In this document: in pieces, positions 33,053 through 41,285 of the stretch
How positions within the stretch are numbered: position 1 is the stretch's first letter
Layout: each line of letters begins with the position of its first letter
From: Leptospira haakeii
Lineage (GTDB): Bacteria > Spirochaetota > Leptospiria > Leptospirales > Leptospiraceae
Assembly (NCBI RefSeq): GCF_002812045.1
Contig: NZ_NPEG01000016.1
Coordinates: 1 to 64,000, forward strand
DNA length: 64,000 nt
Reading direction: 5' to 3'
Position numbers and translations under genes: made by a program
Notes under the pieces: generated by a model
What the model was told of the DNA's origin: nothing
Seen by the model: only the letters and a program-made list of their open reading frames with translations
The model's database searches: none

Positions 33053-33502
33053 TTAGCCGAATCCGAACGCAAGAGCCAGATATCTTAAGATCCTAAGTGA
33101 GAATACCACCAAGGCAAAGATCCAAAACTTCTGGCGGAAAAAACCGGAGAGTACAGTGATCGGGTCTCCTATAAATGGTAGAAACGAAAATCCCAGTGCC
33201 CAATATCCCCATCTGGACATTCTTTCCGCCCAGCCTGAGTAGGTTTTGGATTCGGTGATCCTTGCCTCTATTTTTTTCCCGAACCAATAGCCTAACGAGT
33301 AGTTGAATGCGCAGGCAGCACAGTTTCCGATCGAAGCCCAAAACACCGCCTCACCTGGAGAAAGTCCGGACCAGATCGCTCCCATAAGTGCCGCCTCTGA
33401 ACTGAAAGGAAGCAGTGTAGCTGCCCCGAAAGAAATCAGGGCCAAACCGGGACCGGCATAGGCCTGTAGGAGTTCAGACAAAAATTTTGAAAGTTCCAAC
33501 AA
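33053..33502 (-). CDS. YqaA-like DedA-family membrane protein
   Basis: 149 residues with four or five membrane helices. LPFSSEAALMGAIWSGLSPG, then ASIGNCAACAFNYSLGYWFG, and a later FLPFIGDPITVLSGFFR fit the short YqaA branch of the DedA/VTT family (about 140 residues). DedA proteins support lipid carrier recycling and membrane homeostasis. Same strand as the lipid operon but separated by a 160-bp gap. Confidence 0.8.
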   Translation of the reverse strand: MLELSKFLSELLQAYAGPGLALISFGAATLLPFSSEAALMGAIWSGLSPGEAVFWASIGNCAACAFNYSLGYWFGKKIEARITESKTYSGWAERMSRWGYWALGFSFLPFIGDPITVLSGFFRQKFWIFALVVFSLRILRYLALAFGFG

Positions 33503-33612
33503 GCTCTCCCAATCTCAGTTTTTTTTCAGTATAAATCCAATTTCAAATGACCCTGTTAGGCCTTAGATCGGATATGTAATGTAAGACGATTTTAATACAA
33601 GAGCGCCTAACC

Positions 33613-34392
33613 TTGAAAAAAATAATATCCCTATTTGTAGTTTGTATCTCCTCCCTTATTCCATTTTCTTTATTTGCAGAACCTTTTACTCTAATTGGAC
33701 AAGGCACTCAAATCTCACCTTTCACAGCAAAGATAGGAATCGGAGCAGGACAGGCAGAATACCAATACGGCCTTGCAGGTAGATCTGAAACTTATAGAGC
33801 GGGATTCGAATACAATCCAAGAAACTTTGGCTTCGAAATCGGAGTCAATCGCAGCAGTTATTTTATTCCTCCGGACCGCTCTACGGAAATGTCCTCTGCA
33901 ATGATACTTTCCGCTCCAACTTTCGATAATTTCGGATATTACTTTGCCGGAGCGTCAATGATCGATAAGATTACATTTTCCAAAACATTCTTAGATTTAG
34001 GGCCAACATTCCATTTTCGTCCTGGGTCTAAATTCGATCCCTATATCGGCGCAGGATTTGGTATCGCAGACATAGGCGCAAAACAATCTACATTAAGAGC
34101 CTACGGTAAACTCGGTGTCCGGATGAATTTCGAGCGTAGTTTTTTATTTTTAGAATTAGAAGGAGCCTCTATCAACCGCCATTTCCTAGGAGAAAAGTAT
34201 ATCTACGGGGAAGGTTCCGGGATCTTCGGATTCGGCTATTATTTCGGATCTGCTTCCTCTTCGGATAACAAACAAGTAGCTCCCGTAAAACAGAAAGAAG
34301 AAGAGCCTGCCCCTAAACAGGAAGAGGTAAAAAAAGAAGAACCTAATCCTTCTAAAACAGAAGAAGTTCAACCTACAGAAGATAAACCTTAA
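33613..34392 (+). CDS. Outer-membrane beta-barrel protein with Pro/Glu/Lys tail
   Basis: 259 residues from a TTG start. The signal peptide KKIISLFVVCISSLIPFSLF is cleaved after FA-E. The mature part alternates polar and hydrophobic residues, typical of an 8-strand barrel (IGIGAGQAEYQYGLAG, LDLGPTFHFRPGSKFDPYIG). The C-terminal 38 residues are a repetitive EEPAPKQEEVKKEEP tail, probably outside the barrel. OMP-brl type; ligand unknown. The ribosome site is weak. Confidence 0.7.
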   Translation: MKKIISLFVVCISSLIPFSLFAEPFTLIGQGTQISPFTAKIGIGAGQAEYQYGLAGRSETYRAGFEYNPRNFGFEIGVNRSSYFIPPDRSTEMSSAMILSAPTFDNFGYYFAGASMIDKITFSKTFLDLGPTFHFRPGSKFDPYIGAGFGIADIGAKQSTLRAYGKLGVRMNFERSFLFLELEGASINRHFLGEKYIYGEGSGIFGFGYYFGSASSSDNKQVAPVKQKEEEPAPKQEEVKKEEPNPSKTEEVQPTEDKP

Positions 34393-34472
34393 GACAGATT
34401 TAGAATTCTTCTTATATTTTATGGGAAAACGACTTAATTTTTCGTTTTACCCTAGACAAAGACCCAAAAACA

Positions 34473-34505
34473 ATACGAAGCAAGCAATGATCGCTTGCTT
34501 CGTAT
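34473..34505 (+). promoter_or_regulatory. 13-bp perfect hairpin covering a start codon
   Basis: Arms 34473-34485 and 34493-34505 are exactly complementary around a seven-base loop. The right arm contains the first two bases of the ATG at 34504, so folding of the transcript would hide the start. No T-run follows, so it is not a plain terminator. It could be a translational control element or a protein-binding dyad. Confidence 0.5.
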
Positions 34506-35760
34506 GGACATCTTTCAGTTTTCCTACCATTCTATCGGTTATATTTCAGGGACAATTTTCACCGTTTTCCTGATAGTCTCTTTATTAAAATTAAAAAGTA
34601 AAACAAGACATGCCTGGATACTAATAGCTTATCTATTGTTTGTTTTGGCTTTGAATTTCGGATTTCTGATCCGGACTTCTTTATTCCTTCCTTCTCTATC
34701 CAAACCTGCTTGTTTCCTGATCGCGCTATATACTTCATTCTCCAACTTAGGACTTTTATATTTTGTATATTCCTTTTTTGGAATAGATCGTAAAAAAGAA
34801 TCTAGAATTACATTACTAGCGATATTTCTCGCGGGAATGTTCGGATTTTTATTCTATGTATTCAAGAATATCAACTCTGAAGTTTCTTATAACTTCAGTA
34901 TCCAAATGTTCGAATTTCAAGAACCTGAGTCCACGGCTCCGATGGGCTCGATCCATTTTTTAACGTTTATTTGGATATTGATCGTTATCCTAAGACGAAA
35001 TATACACTTAAGAAGGGAAATTTCTCTCGAGCCAAATACAAATTCAATAGTTGAGAAAAAAAGAGAATTGAGAATGTCACGTAATTTCGGACTGGCCATT
35101 CTCCTTCATGCATTATTCTCTCTTACCTATACTTTTTATGGATGGGGTTATCTTTCTTTTTCCAATTTTCAACTTATATTGACTTCCGTCACAAGTTTAC
35201 AACTTTTCTTCTATACGGTCCTGTATTTAAATTATTTCCCGGAACCTTCTTCTTTTATGATCAAGATACTCGGAGTCTCTTTAGCTACTGTGCTAATCCT
35301 ATTTTGTGTGGTTGCTCGGATCAGCTTTGTGCTGATCGAGAGTCATTATGATGAAACAAGAAAAACAGAAATAGAGAACCTAAGAGAAAATTTAAAATTA
35401 GGCAAAGATCATATTCTACCAAAGGATGTGTTATATCTAATCTCCAGCTTAGATCAAAACAACACTTCTCGGTCGGATTCTTCGGATAGAGACGATCTAT
35501 TTCCTATTTCTAAAAGAATGTACAGAGTACTTTCTCTTCCGGAAAATAAACCTGTATATATTATTTGGTACACATTCTATTCGGAAGGAAGGATCTACGA
35601 AATAGGTTATCCTTATGAATCTTATAGTAGGATGATCCATTCCATTGTTTCAGTCATTGCTTTAATCTTAATTTCATCTTCCATCTTTTTGATTCTTCTA
35701 CTTCCCTATTTGATCCACAAAGGATTAAGAGATTTGCAAACATATCGAAGTATTCTATAA
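34504..35760 (+). CDS. Multi-helix membrane sensor lacking its output domain (probably truncated)
   Basis: 418 residues from the ATG at 34504 (a TTG lies three codons upstream). Seven membrane helices (about residues 1-250) are followed by an eighth at 255-280, a polar extracytoplasmic loop of about 90 residues, and a last helix at 375-400. The protein then stops at PYLIHKGLRDLQTYRSIL, where related sensors in this group would continue with HAMP and a cyclase or PP2C domain. No such sequence follows before pyrF, so the output part seems to have been lost. Hence possibly a decaying gene or a stand-alone receptor. Confidence 0.6.
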   Translation: MDIFQFSYHSIGYISGTIFTVFLIVSLLKLKSKTRHAWILIAYLLFVLALNFGFLIRTSLFLPSLSKPACFLIALYTSFSNLGLLYFVYSFFGIDRKKESRITLLAIFLAGMFGFLFYVFKNINSEVSYNFSIQMFEFQEPESTAPMGSIHFLTFIWILIVILRRNIHLRREISLEPNTNSIVEKKRELRMSRNFGLAILLHALFSLTYTFYGWGYLSFSNFQLILTSVTSLQLFFYTVLYLNYFPEPSSFMIKILGVSLATVLILFCVVARISFVLIESHYDETRKTEIENLRENLKLGKDHILPKDVLYLISSLDQNNTSRSDSSDRDDLFPISKRMYRVLSLPENKPVYIIWYTFYSEGRIYEIGYPYESYSRMIHSIVSVIALILISSSIFLILLLPYLIHKGLRDLQTYRSIL

Positions 35761-35774
35761 TTCCGAAACGGATC

Positions 35775-36584
35775 TCAAGCTAGCAGCTTTTTCATTTTCT
35801 CAGAGACGGAAGCTGCTGCTTTTCCTGCTGCTTCTGCAAAATCGGCGCGGGAAGAAGAGAAAATAATACTTCTGGATGAATTGATAAGCGAATTTTTTCC
35901 GCAGACTGCGATTACTTCTTCTAAAGAAGCACCTTGGGCCCCGTAACCTGGGATCAAGAAGATACGATCCGGATGAGCTTTACGGATTTCTAATAATTCT
36001 TTTGGATGAGTGGCTCCTACAACAAGTCCCACATTTTTTGCAGGGAATTTTTCACTCAAAGCAGCAACTTCTCTATATAAGGTCCTACCAGTTTCGGAGA
36101 ATGTTTTTTGTTGGAGCTCCGCAGAATCCGGGTTGGAGGTCAAACAAAGCAGGAATACCATCCTGGAATCATCCTCAATAAACGGTTTGATCGTATCCGA
36201 TCCCATGTAGGGAGAAAGAGTAAGTGAATCCACTCCCAATTCTTTAAAAAAGAACTTAGCGTACTGTCTTGCGGTATTATCTAAGTCTCCCCGTTTTGCA
36301 TCTGCTACGATCGGGATCTCAGGATGATTTGTTTTGATATGAGAAATTAACTTTTCGAACTGCTCTATTCCTTTGGAACCGAACGCTTCGAAGAACGCAA
36401 TATTCGGTTTATATGCTACTGCATACTCTGCAGTAGCATCCACGATCTCTTTGGAGAATACGTAGAGTTTGTCCGGGACTTTTTCTAAGGAAGGAGGAAG
36501 TTTAGAAACATCAGGATCGATTCCAACGCAAAGAAGGGAGTTTAGTTTCTCCCTTCTTTTTACGAATTTGGAATAGAAATCCAT
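35775..36584 (-). CDS. pyrF: Orotidine 5'-phosphate decarboxylase
   Basis: 269 residues, the long type-2 form. LLCVGIDPDVSKLP, the catalytic IVADAKRGDLDNTARQYA (Asp-Lys-Asp), LTLSPYMGSDTIKPF and the phosphate loop FLIPGYGAQGA are present. It makes UMP. It overlaps the speE stop by one base (TAATG), so it is the last gene of the polyamine operon; the metabolic link is not obvious. Confidence 0.93.
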   Translation of the reverse strand: MDFYSKFVKRREKLNSLLCVGIDPDVSKLPPSLEKVPDKLYVFSKEIVDATAEYAVAYKPNIAFFEAFGSKGIEQFEKLISHIKTNHPEIPIVADAKRGDLDNTARQYAKFFFKELGVDSLTLSPYMGSDTIKPFIEDDSRMVFLLCLTSNPDSAELQQKTFSETGRTLYREVAALSEKFPAKNVGLVVGATHPKELLEIRKAHPDRIFLIPGYGAQGASLEEVIAVCGKNSLINSSRSIIFSSSRADFAEAAGKAAASVSEKMKKLLA

Positions 36585-37426
36585 TATTTCCTTACGATGT
36601 ACTCTTGCGCGAACGGAGGAAGAGTAAACGCAGCCTTATGAATTTCGGCAGAGTAATATTTTAATCCTTTAGGAACTCGATTCGGATCTGGTTGGACCTT
36701 ATAAGGATCCGGACCTTTAGAACAATAAGTGAATCCGATGATCCCGGAAGGATATGTAGGAACTACTGTGAAATAATATCCACAATGATCGAATACCTGA
36801 GGAATGAATTGGAATAATTCCTTAATTATCTTTCCGTGATAGTAAAAACTTTCCGCCTGACTTGTGCAGATACCACCTTGTTTTAAGGAAGCAGCCATTG
36901 TCTCATAGAAAGGTCTTTTGAATAAAACTTCTGCAGGGCCAACAGGATCGGAAGAGTCAACGCAGATCACGTCAAAGTATTCTTTATAATCCTGAACGTA
37001 TTTTGCTCCATCTTCGTACGCATGAACGACTCTCGGGTCTTTCATCGCATTTGCGATCTCAGGGAAATATTCGTAACATACGTCTACGACTCCCTTATCG
37101 ATCTCACAAAGATGTACTTCTTTTACGGAAGGATGTTTGAGAATCTCACGAACAGTTCCACCGTCTCCACCACCAATCACGAGAACTTTCTCAGGATTCG
37201 GGTGGCTCATCATAGGAACATGAGCGATCATTTCATGATACGCAAACTCGTCCGCCTCGGTCATCATGACCACTCCGTCCAGAGTGAACATTCTGCCGAA
37301 ACTTTGAGATTCGAATACGTCTATTTTTTGGAAAGGAGTCTTACGAGAATGTAAGAACTCCTTCACTCTAATCTTGAGAGCCCTTCCGTTAGGTAACTCG
37401 AGGGTCTCGTCCAGCCAAAGTTCCAA
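36584..37426 (-). CDS. speE: Spermidine synthase
   Basis: 280 residues. The SAM-type fold has VLVIGGGDGGTVREILKH, then VHLCEIDKGVVDVCYEYFP and DVICVDSSDPVGPAEVLF, where Asp residues bind the amine; SQAESFYYH is also typical. It transfers aminopropyl from decarboxylated SAM to putrescine and releases methylthioadenosine. It lies nine bases after the SET/SpeD fusion gene in the polyamine operon. Confidence 0.93.
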   Translation of the reverse strand: MELWLDETLELPNGRALKIRVKEFLHSRKTPFQKIDVFESQSFGRMFTLDGVVMMTEADEFAYHEMIAHVPMMSHPNPEKVLVIGGGDGGTVREILKHPSVKEVHLCEIDKGVVDVCYEYFPEIANAMKDPRVVHAYEDGAKYVQDYKEYFDVICVDSSDPVGPAEVLFKRPFYETMAASLKQGGICTSQAESFYYHGKIIKELFQFIPQVFDHCGYYFTVVPTYPSGIIGFTYCSKGPDPYKVQPDPNRVPKGLKYYSAEIHKAAFTLPPFAQEYIVRK

Positions 37427-37435
37427 TATGACCTC

Positions 37436-38302
37436 TTAGAAGCGGTTTGTTACTGTAAGACGCATTGCAGCGCCTTTGAAAAATTTGCGAGTAAACTCAG
37501 CCGCAACTTTAGGATCGTATCCTTTACAAGAGAAGATATCGATATAAGAAGTATTGGTATCGTTTGCGAAGTGAGCGGAAATACAAGAAGTCTCGATCAA
37601 CTGCACCATGGAATATCCAGCTACACGATCGTCTTCTCCGAAGTAAACTACTTGGGTCTCACCGAAACGTTTCATCTCGATCAGATCACAAAGCTCGATC
37701 ACGTATTGTTTGATAGCGTCCGCGTCGCGGATTAAGCCAGCATCACAATTTTCCAGGTCGATAGAAGTTAAAAGTCCCCAAGCTCCATCTTTGAAAGGCT
37801 CGTATACTTTCAATTCAGGATCGGATTCGATCTTGGATTGGATATAAGTAGGGAAACTTCCATTAAAACGTTTGCGAACGATCTCAGCTTCTTCGTTGCG
37901 AGCCCATGCAAGTTCTGGGTTTTTCATCGCAGGATGATAAGTGATCTCTTGGCCAGCTTCGATATCACGAAGTGCAACCAGAGTAATATCCCCCTGAAAA
38001 CCACAGTTTGCATCCGCAGATTGGCGGATATAATGAACAGAGTCGATTCCATCATCATGCAAAGGAGAAACTAAGTAGAAGTCCTTATGCACTCTATGAG
38101 GAGAAGAAAGTCCGGAAAGTCCTGCGAGTTCATTCTTATGAACTGCTTTTCCTCCCCAAACTGCTACAACCTCTCCGGCAGAGATAGTTTCCTTAGTGAA
38201 AAGGAAAGCTTCGCCCTTGTCGGTAGTAGCGATTTCGATACTGTTTCTTAGATAAGAAAAACGATTAACTATTTTAAGTTGGTCTTGGATCTTTAGGCTC
38301 AT
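37436..38302 (-). CDS. SET-domain / AdoMet-decarboxylase-like fusion protein
   Basis: 288 residues. Residues about 15-130 form a SET domain: GEAFLFTKETISAGEVVAVW, then the NHxxxxN-like RQSADANCGF and RDIEAGQEITYHPA with the catalytic-type Tyr122. Residues about 175-288 align with the whole bacterial SpeD encoded just upstream. The pyruvoyl-type Ser239, His244 and Cys259 keep the exact 5- and 20-residue spacing of Ser63, His68 and Cys83 of that SpeD. The residue before the Ser is Thr238 instead of Glu and the next is Cys240 instead of His. It may be a neofunctionalised decarboxylase, or a regulator, fused to a methyltransferase-like domain. It lies between speD and speE. Confidence 0.8.
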   Translation of the reverse strand: MSLKIQDQLKIVNRFSYLRNSIEIATTDKGEAFLFTKETISAGEVVAVWGGKAVHKNELAGLSGLSSPHRVHKDFYLVSPLHDDGIDSVHYIRQSADANCGFQGDITLVALRDIEAGQEITYHPAMKNPELAWARNEEAEIVRKRFNGSFPTYIQSKIESDPELKVYEPFKDGAWGLLTSIDLENCDAGLIRDADAIKQYVIELCDLIEMKRFGETQVVYFGEDDRVAGYSMVQLIETSCISAHFANDTNTSYIDIFSCKGYDPKVAAEFTRKFFKGAAMRLTVTNRF

Positions 38303-38416
38303 ACTCTGATACCTCTCCTTAAAGTTTGAAAATAAGTGTAGTCGCCCTTTCCTCCCGGAGAGGGGAACTCGTCTTTATCAATTAGGGTGTTTCCGGCTCT
38401 GCCGGAGAGAAGATAC

Positions 38417-38803
38417 TTATTTCCCAACTGGTTTGTGAGGTAGGTCTACGCCAAGTTTCAACAAACCGCGCTTCATTTCCACTACGGAGATGCTCTTTGA
38501 GCCGAAGCGTTCCTTGAGATATTCCAAAGCTGCCTGATTGTCGATTAGGTCTCCGCAAGTGAAGACATCGATCGCACAATAACCGTATTCGGGCCAGGTA
38601 TGTATGGCGAAATGGGATTCGCTCACGACAACCACACCGCTCACACCAAACGGGCTAAATCTATGAAAAACAGATTTAACTGTGGTGGCACCGGAGAGGT
38701 CGACTGCCTTCAACATGATATCTTCTACCAATTCGTGATTGTTGATGGTCTCGTAATCACACTCATAAAACTCTGCAATTACGTGCTTTCCCAATGCGTT
38801 CAT
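38417..38803 (-). CDS. speD: S-adenosylmethionine decarboxylase proenzyme
   Basis: 128 residues, bacterial class 1B. The self-cleavage site is in VVVVSESHFAIHTWPEYG (Glu62-Ser63), with His68 and Cys83 (VFTCGD) as processing and catalytic residues. It makes decarboxylated SAM for SpeE. First gene of the operon; the gap to the fusion gene is 114 bp. A TTGACA box lies 62-67 bases upstream of the start. Confidence 0.95.
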   Translation of the reverse strand: MNALGKHVIAEFYECDYETINNHELVEDIMLKAVDLSGATTVKSVFHRFSPFGVSGVVVVSESHFAIHTWPEYGYCAIDVFTCGDLIDNQAALEYLKERFGSKSISVVEMKRGLLKLGVDLPHKPVGK

Positions 38804-38984
38804 CTACTGCCTGACACCTCCGAACCGATTCTGGTTAGTAACCGAGCATGCGTATGACTATGTTTTTTTGTCAACTCTCTACGTAAATTTATATTTATTT
38901 TTTCTGTGCAGCTTTTTCTAAGATCGGAAGATCCTACAAAGAGATAAGATCAGAATTTTCCGACGAATAGAGTGAAGAAATCAA

Positions 38985-39449
38985 ATGAGAAGTAAGAACA
39001 TCAAAGACATACGAATTCAAAAATGGGTCCTTTTGAGCTTTTTCGGGGTTTTTTGGGTTATTTTAGGTACGCTGATTTACATTAACAAAGAGAAGTTTGG
39101 CTTCTTAAAAACTTCTTCTTTTGTTTTTCATTCCAAACAAGAAGCGATCGCGAACGCAGAGAAGAATGAAAAAAAAGGAATCATACTTATCTTAACTCCT
39201 AAATCTTGCGGAGACTGTGGCGTAAGTACCACACTCCTCGAGGAATTAAATTCTTTAGGTTGGAGTATTCTAAGATTGGAAGAAGAAGATCCTGACTACG
39301 AAACGATCCTCTCTGACGATAGATTCTCGGAGATCCTGCCAGCAATACAAGAATCCAAGCCAGCTTGGGGAGTTTTCAATTTAGGAGAAGAACTTTTAAT
39401 CGCAAAGCCCGGGTTGCCAAGTAAATCCGATCTAGAAACGATTTTGTAA
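38985..39449 (+). CDS. Membrane-anchored thioredoxin-like protein
   Basis: 154 residues. One N-terminal membrane helix (WVLLSFFGVFWVILGTLIYI), then a thioredoxin-fold domain with the dithiol motif SCGDCGVSTTLLEEL and a KPAWGVFNLGEELL strand with a cis-Pro-like site. It probably faces the periplasm and would act in disulphide exchange. It is a single gene ending at a strong bidirectional terminator. Confidence 0.7.
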   Translation: MRSKNIKDIRIQKWVLLSFFGVFWVILGTLIYINKEKFGFLKTSSFVFHSKQEAIANAEKNEKKGIILILTPKSCGDCGVSTTLLEELNSLGWSILRLEEEDPDYETILSDDRFSEILPAIQESKPAWGVFNLGEELLIAKPGLPSKSDLETIL

Positions 39450-39455
39450 TATTAA

Positions 39456-39478
39456 GAAGAAGCCGGTAAGGCTTCTTC
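39456..39478. terminator. Bidirectional intrinsic terminator
   Basis: GAAGAAGCC / GGCTTCTTC arms (39456-39464 and 39470-39478) with loop GGTAA, followed by CTTTGTT on the plus strand. It sits between two convergent genes (39449 and 39485). Confidence 0.75.
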
Positions 39479-39484
39479 CTTTGT

Positions 39485-39973
39485 TCAATCTCCCTTTTTC
39501 AGGAATTCGGAGATGGAGTTTTTATCCTTCTCCAAAGAATGTCTATGGATCTCTTCGATGACTGTTTCAATCACTGAGCCCATTAAGAATACTCCGGAGC
39601 TTACTTTTACTTCGTAACTTCTCTCTGACTCCAAAGGGCTGATCTCCTTGTATACGGAGAATCCCTTGATAGTGACAATCGAATCGTTTCCTGGAGGAGC
39701 GATCGTAAACTCATGGGTGTTTGTAGAGATATCGAAAACTGAATCTTCTAAAAGAGAAGGATCCGAAAGAAGTGTAGCGAGCACCTTTGGCAGGGATTCG
39801 GCTAACTTTACCTTTCTTTTTTGGTAAACTTTGTTTCCCTCTTTTCTTTCCTCCAATAATTCCACGTTTTTCAACTCGGGGAATCTATCTAAATATTTGT
39901 ATCTATCTTCTCTCGCTCTGAGTAGATCTTGGAGGGGAACTGGGAAAGTTTGTACTACTTTATATTGTTTCAT
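39485..39973 (-). CDS. DUF2505 / START-like protein
   Basis: 162 residues. It begins QYKVVQTFPVPLQDLLRARE and follows the SRPBCC/Bet v1-like layout of DUF2505: a strand, a helix, a sheet (KNVELLEERKEGNKVYQKRK) and a long last helix (SVIETVIEEIHRHSLEKD). No enzyme motif. Such proteins bind hydrophobic ligands. Single gene, divergent from alr. Confidence 0.65.
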   Translation of the reverse strand: MKQYKVVQTFPVPLQDLLRAREDRYKYLDRFPELKNVELLEERKEGNKVYQKRKVKLAESLPKVLATLLSDPSLLEDSVFDISTNTHEFTIAPPGNDSIVTIKGFSVYKEISPLESERSYEVKVSSGVFLMGSVIETVIEEIHRHSLEKDKNSISEFLKKGD

Positions 39974-40133
39974 CCGGGGATCCTGAGGATTTGTTTAGCC
40001 GTTTCCCGGGCAGTCTGTTTGTATTTCCCCACTCGGGAAACCCTTTTTTCCTTCCTGTCGAAAGGAAAAATCCGAATGACAGGCTGGCCGTAAAAGGGGC
40101 TCATGACTAGAGATCTCACGCTAATTTCAAAGA

Positions 40134-41267
40134 ATGAAAGATAGAACTTGGATAGAACTTTCCAGAGCAGCGATCTCAGCGAACCTGAAAAATTTTCGCG
40201 CACTTCTCTCCCCTAAGACCTTACTCACTGCAGTCATCAAATCAAATGCATATGGTCATGGACTTTTAGAAACTGCTGAGCTTGCTCACAAAGCAGGAGC
40301 AGATCTTTTCGGGGTAAACTCCTTGGAAGAAGCAAAACTTCTCCGCGAAAAATATCCTGAGTTCAAAATTTTGATCATGGGAGAAATTCCCGGCCTAACG
40401 GAAAGAATTTCCGAAGTTTCGGACCCAAATTTTTGGATCATAGTATCTCGAACGGAAGAAGTAAGAATTTTAACAAATTGTAAACCTTCTCCTAAGATCC
40501 ATTTGAAGGTGGATACTGGAATGGCTCGTTTGGGATTTTTCGGTGCTGATTTAGAAAGAACACTTTCCGAAATCAAATCAGAAGACTTAAGGATAGATGG
40601 AATCGCGACCCATTTTGCAAGCACTGAAGATGTGTTGGAACAAAAGTATTCCAAAGAACAAATGAAGTCTTTTTCGGAAGCCATACTTCTCGCAGAAAAA
40701 CTCGGATTCAAAAATTTAGTGAAACATGCATGTGCTTCCGCTTCTACAATGTTGTTTCCGGAAGCTCATTACGATCTAGTTCGAGTGGGGATCTCTCTTT
40801 ATGGTCTCTGGCCTAGCTTGCAAACTAGACTTTCTTTACATCTAAGTGGCAAAAAAGATTTTAATCTCTCTCCTGTTCTTTCTTGGAAAACAAGAATCGT
40901 TCATATCAAAACTGTTCCGGAAGATAGTTTTGTAGGTTATGGTTCTACTTACCAAACAAGCGCGCCTACCAGGATTGCTGTTGTGCCGGTCGGTTATTAC
41001 GAAGGCCTGGACCGTAAACTTTCCAATAATGGAGTCATGCTCGTAAAAGGAAAAAGAGCTAAGATCCTAGGAAGGATCTGTATGAATATGACAATGTTGG
41101 ATATCACACATATTCATGATGCGGAGATAGGAGACGTGGTTACTATCTTAGGCAAAGAAGGAGAAGAAGAAATTTCCGCAGATGATCATGCAAACTGGAC
41201 TTATACGATTAATTACGAAGTTACCACTCGGATCAGCGAGTCGGTCCCTAAAAAAATAGCAGAATAA
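40134..41267 (+). CDS. alr: Alanine racemase
   Basis: 377 residues. The PLP Lys36 is in TAVIKSNAYGHG; LKVDTGMARLGF, VRVGISLYGLWPS and the C-terminal LGRICMNMTMLDITH (catalytic region) are intact. It makes D-alanine for peptidoglycan. First gene of a plus-strand run with the acyltransferase 18 bases downstream. Confidence 0.95.
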   Translation: MKDRTWIELSRAAISANLKNFRALLSPKTLLTAVIKSNAYGHGLLETAELAHKAGADLFGVNSLEEAKLLREKYPEFKILIMGEIPGLTERISEVSDPNFWIIVSRTEEVRILTNCKPSPKIHLKVDTGMARLGFFGADLERTLSEIKSEDLRIDGIATHFASTEDVLEQKYSKEQMKSFSEAILLAEKLGFKNLVKHACASASTMLFPEAHYDLVRVGISLYGLWPSLQTRLSLHLSGKKDFNLSPVLSWKTRIVHIKTVPEDSFVGYGSTYQTSAPTRIAVVPVGYYEGLDRKLSNNGVMLVKGKRAKILGRICMNMTMLDITHIHDAEIGDVVTILGKEGEEEISADDHANWTYTINYEVTTRISESVPKKIAE

Positions 41268-41285
41268 GAATAGAAGAGGAACTGG

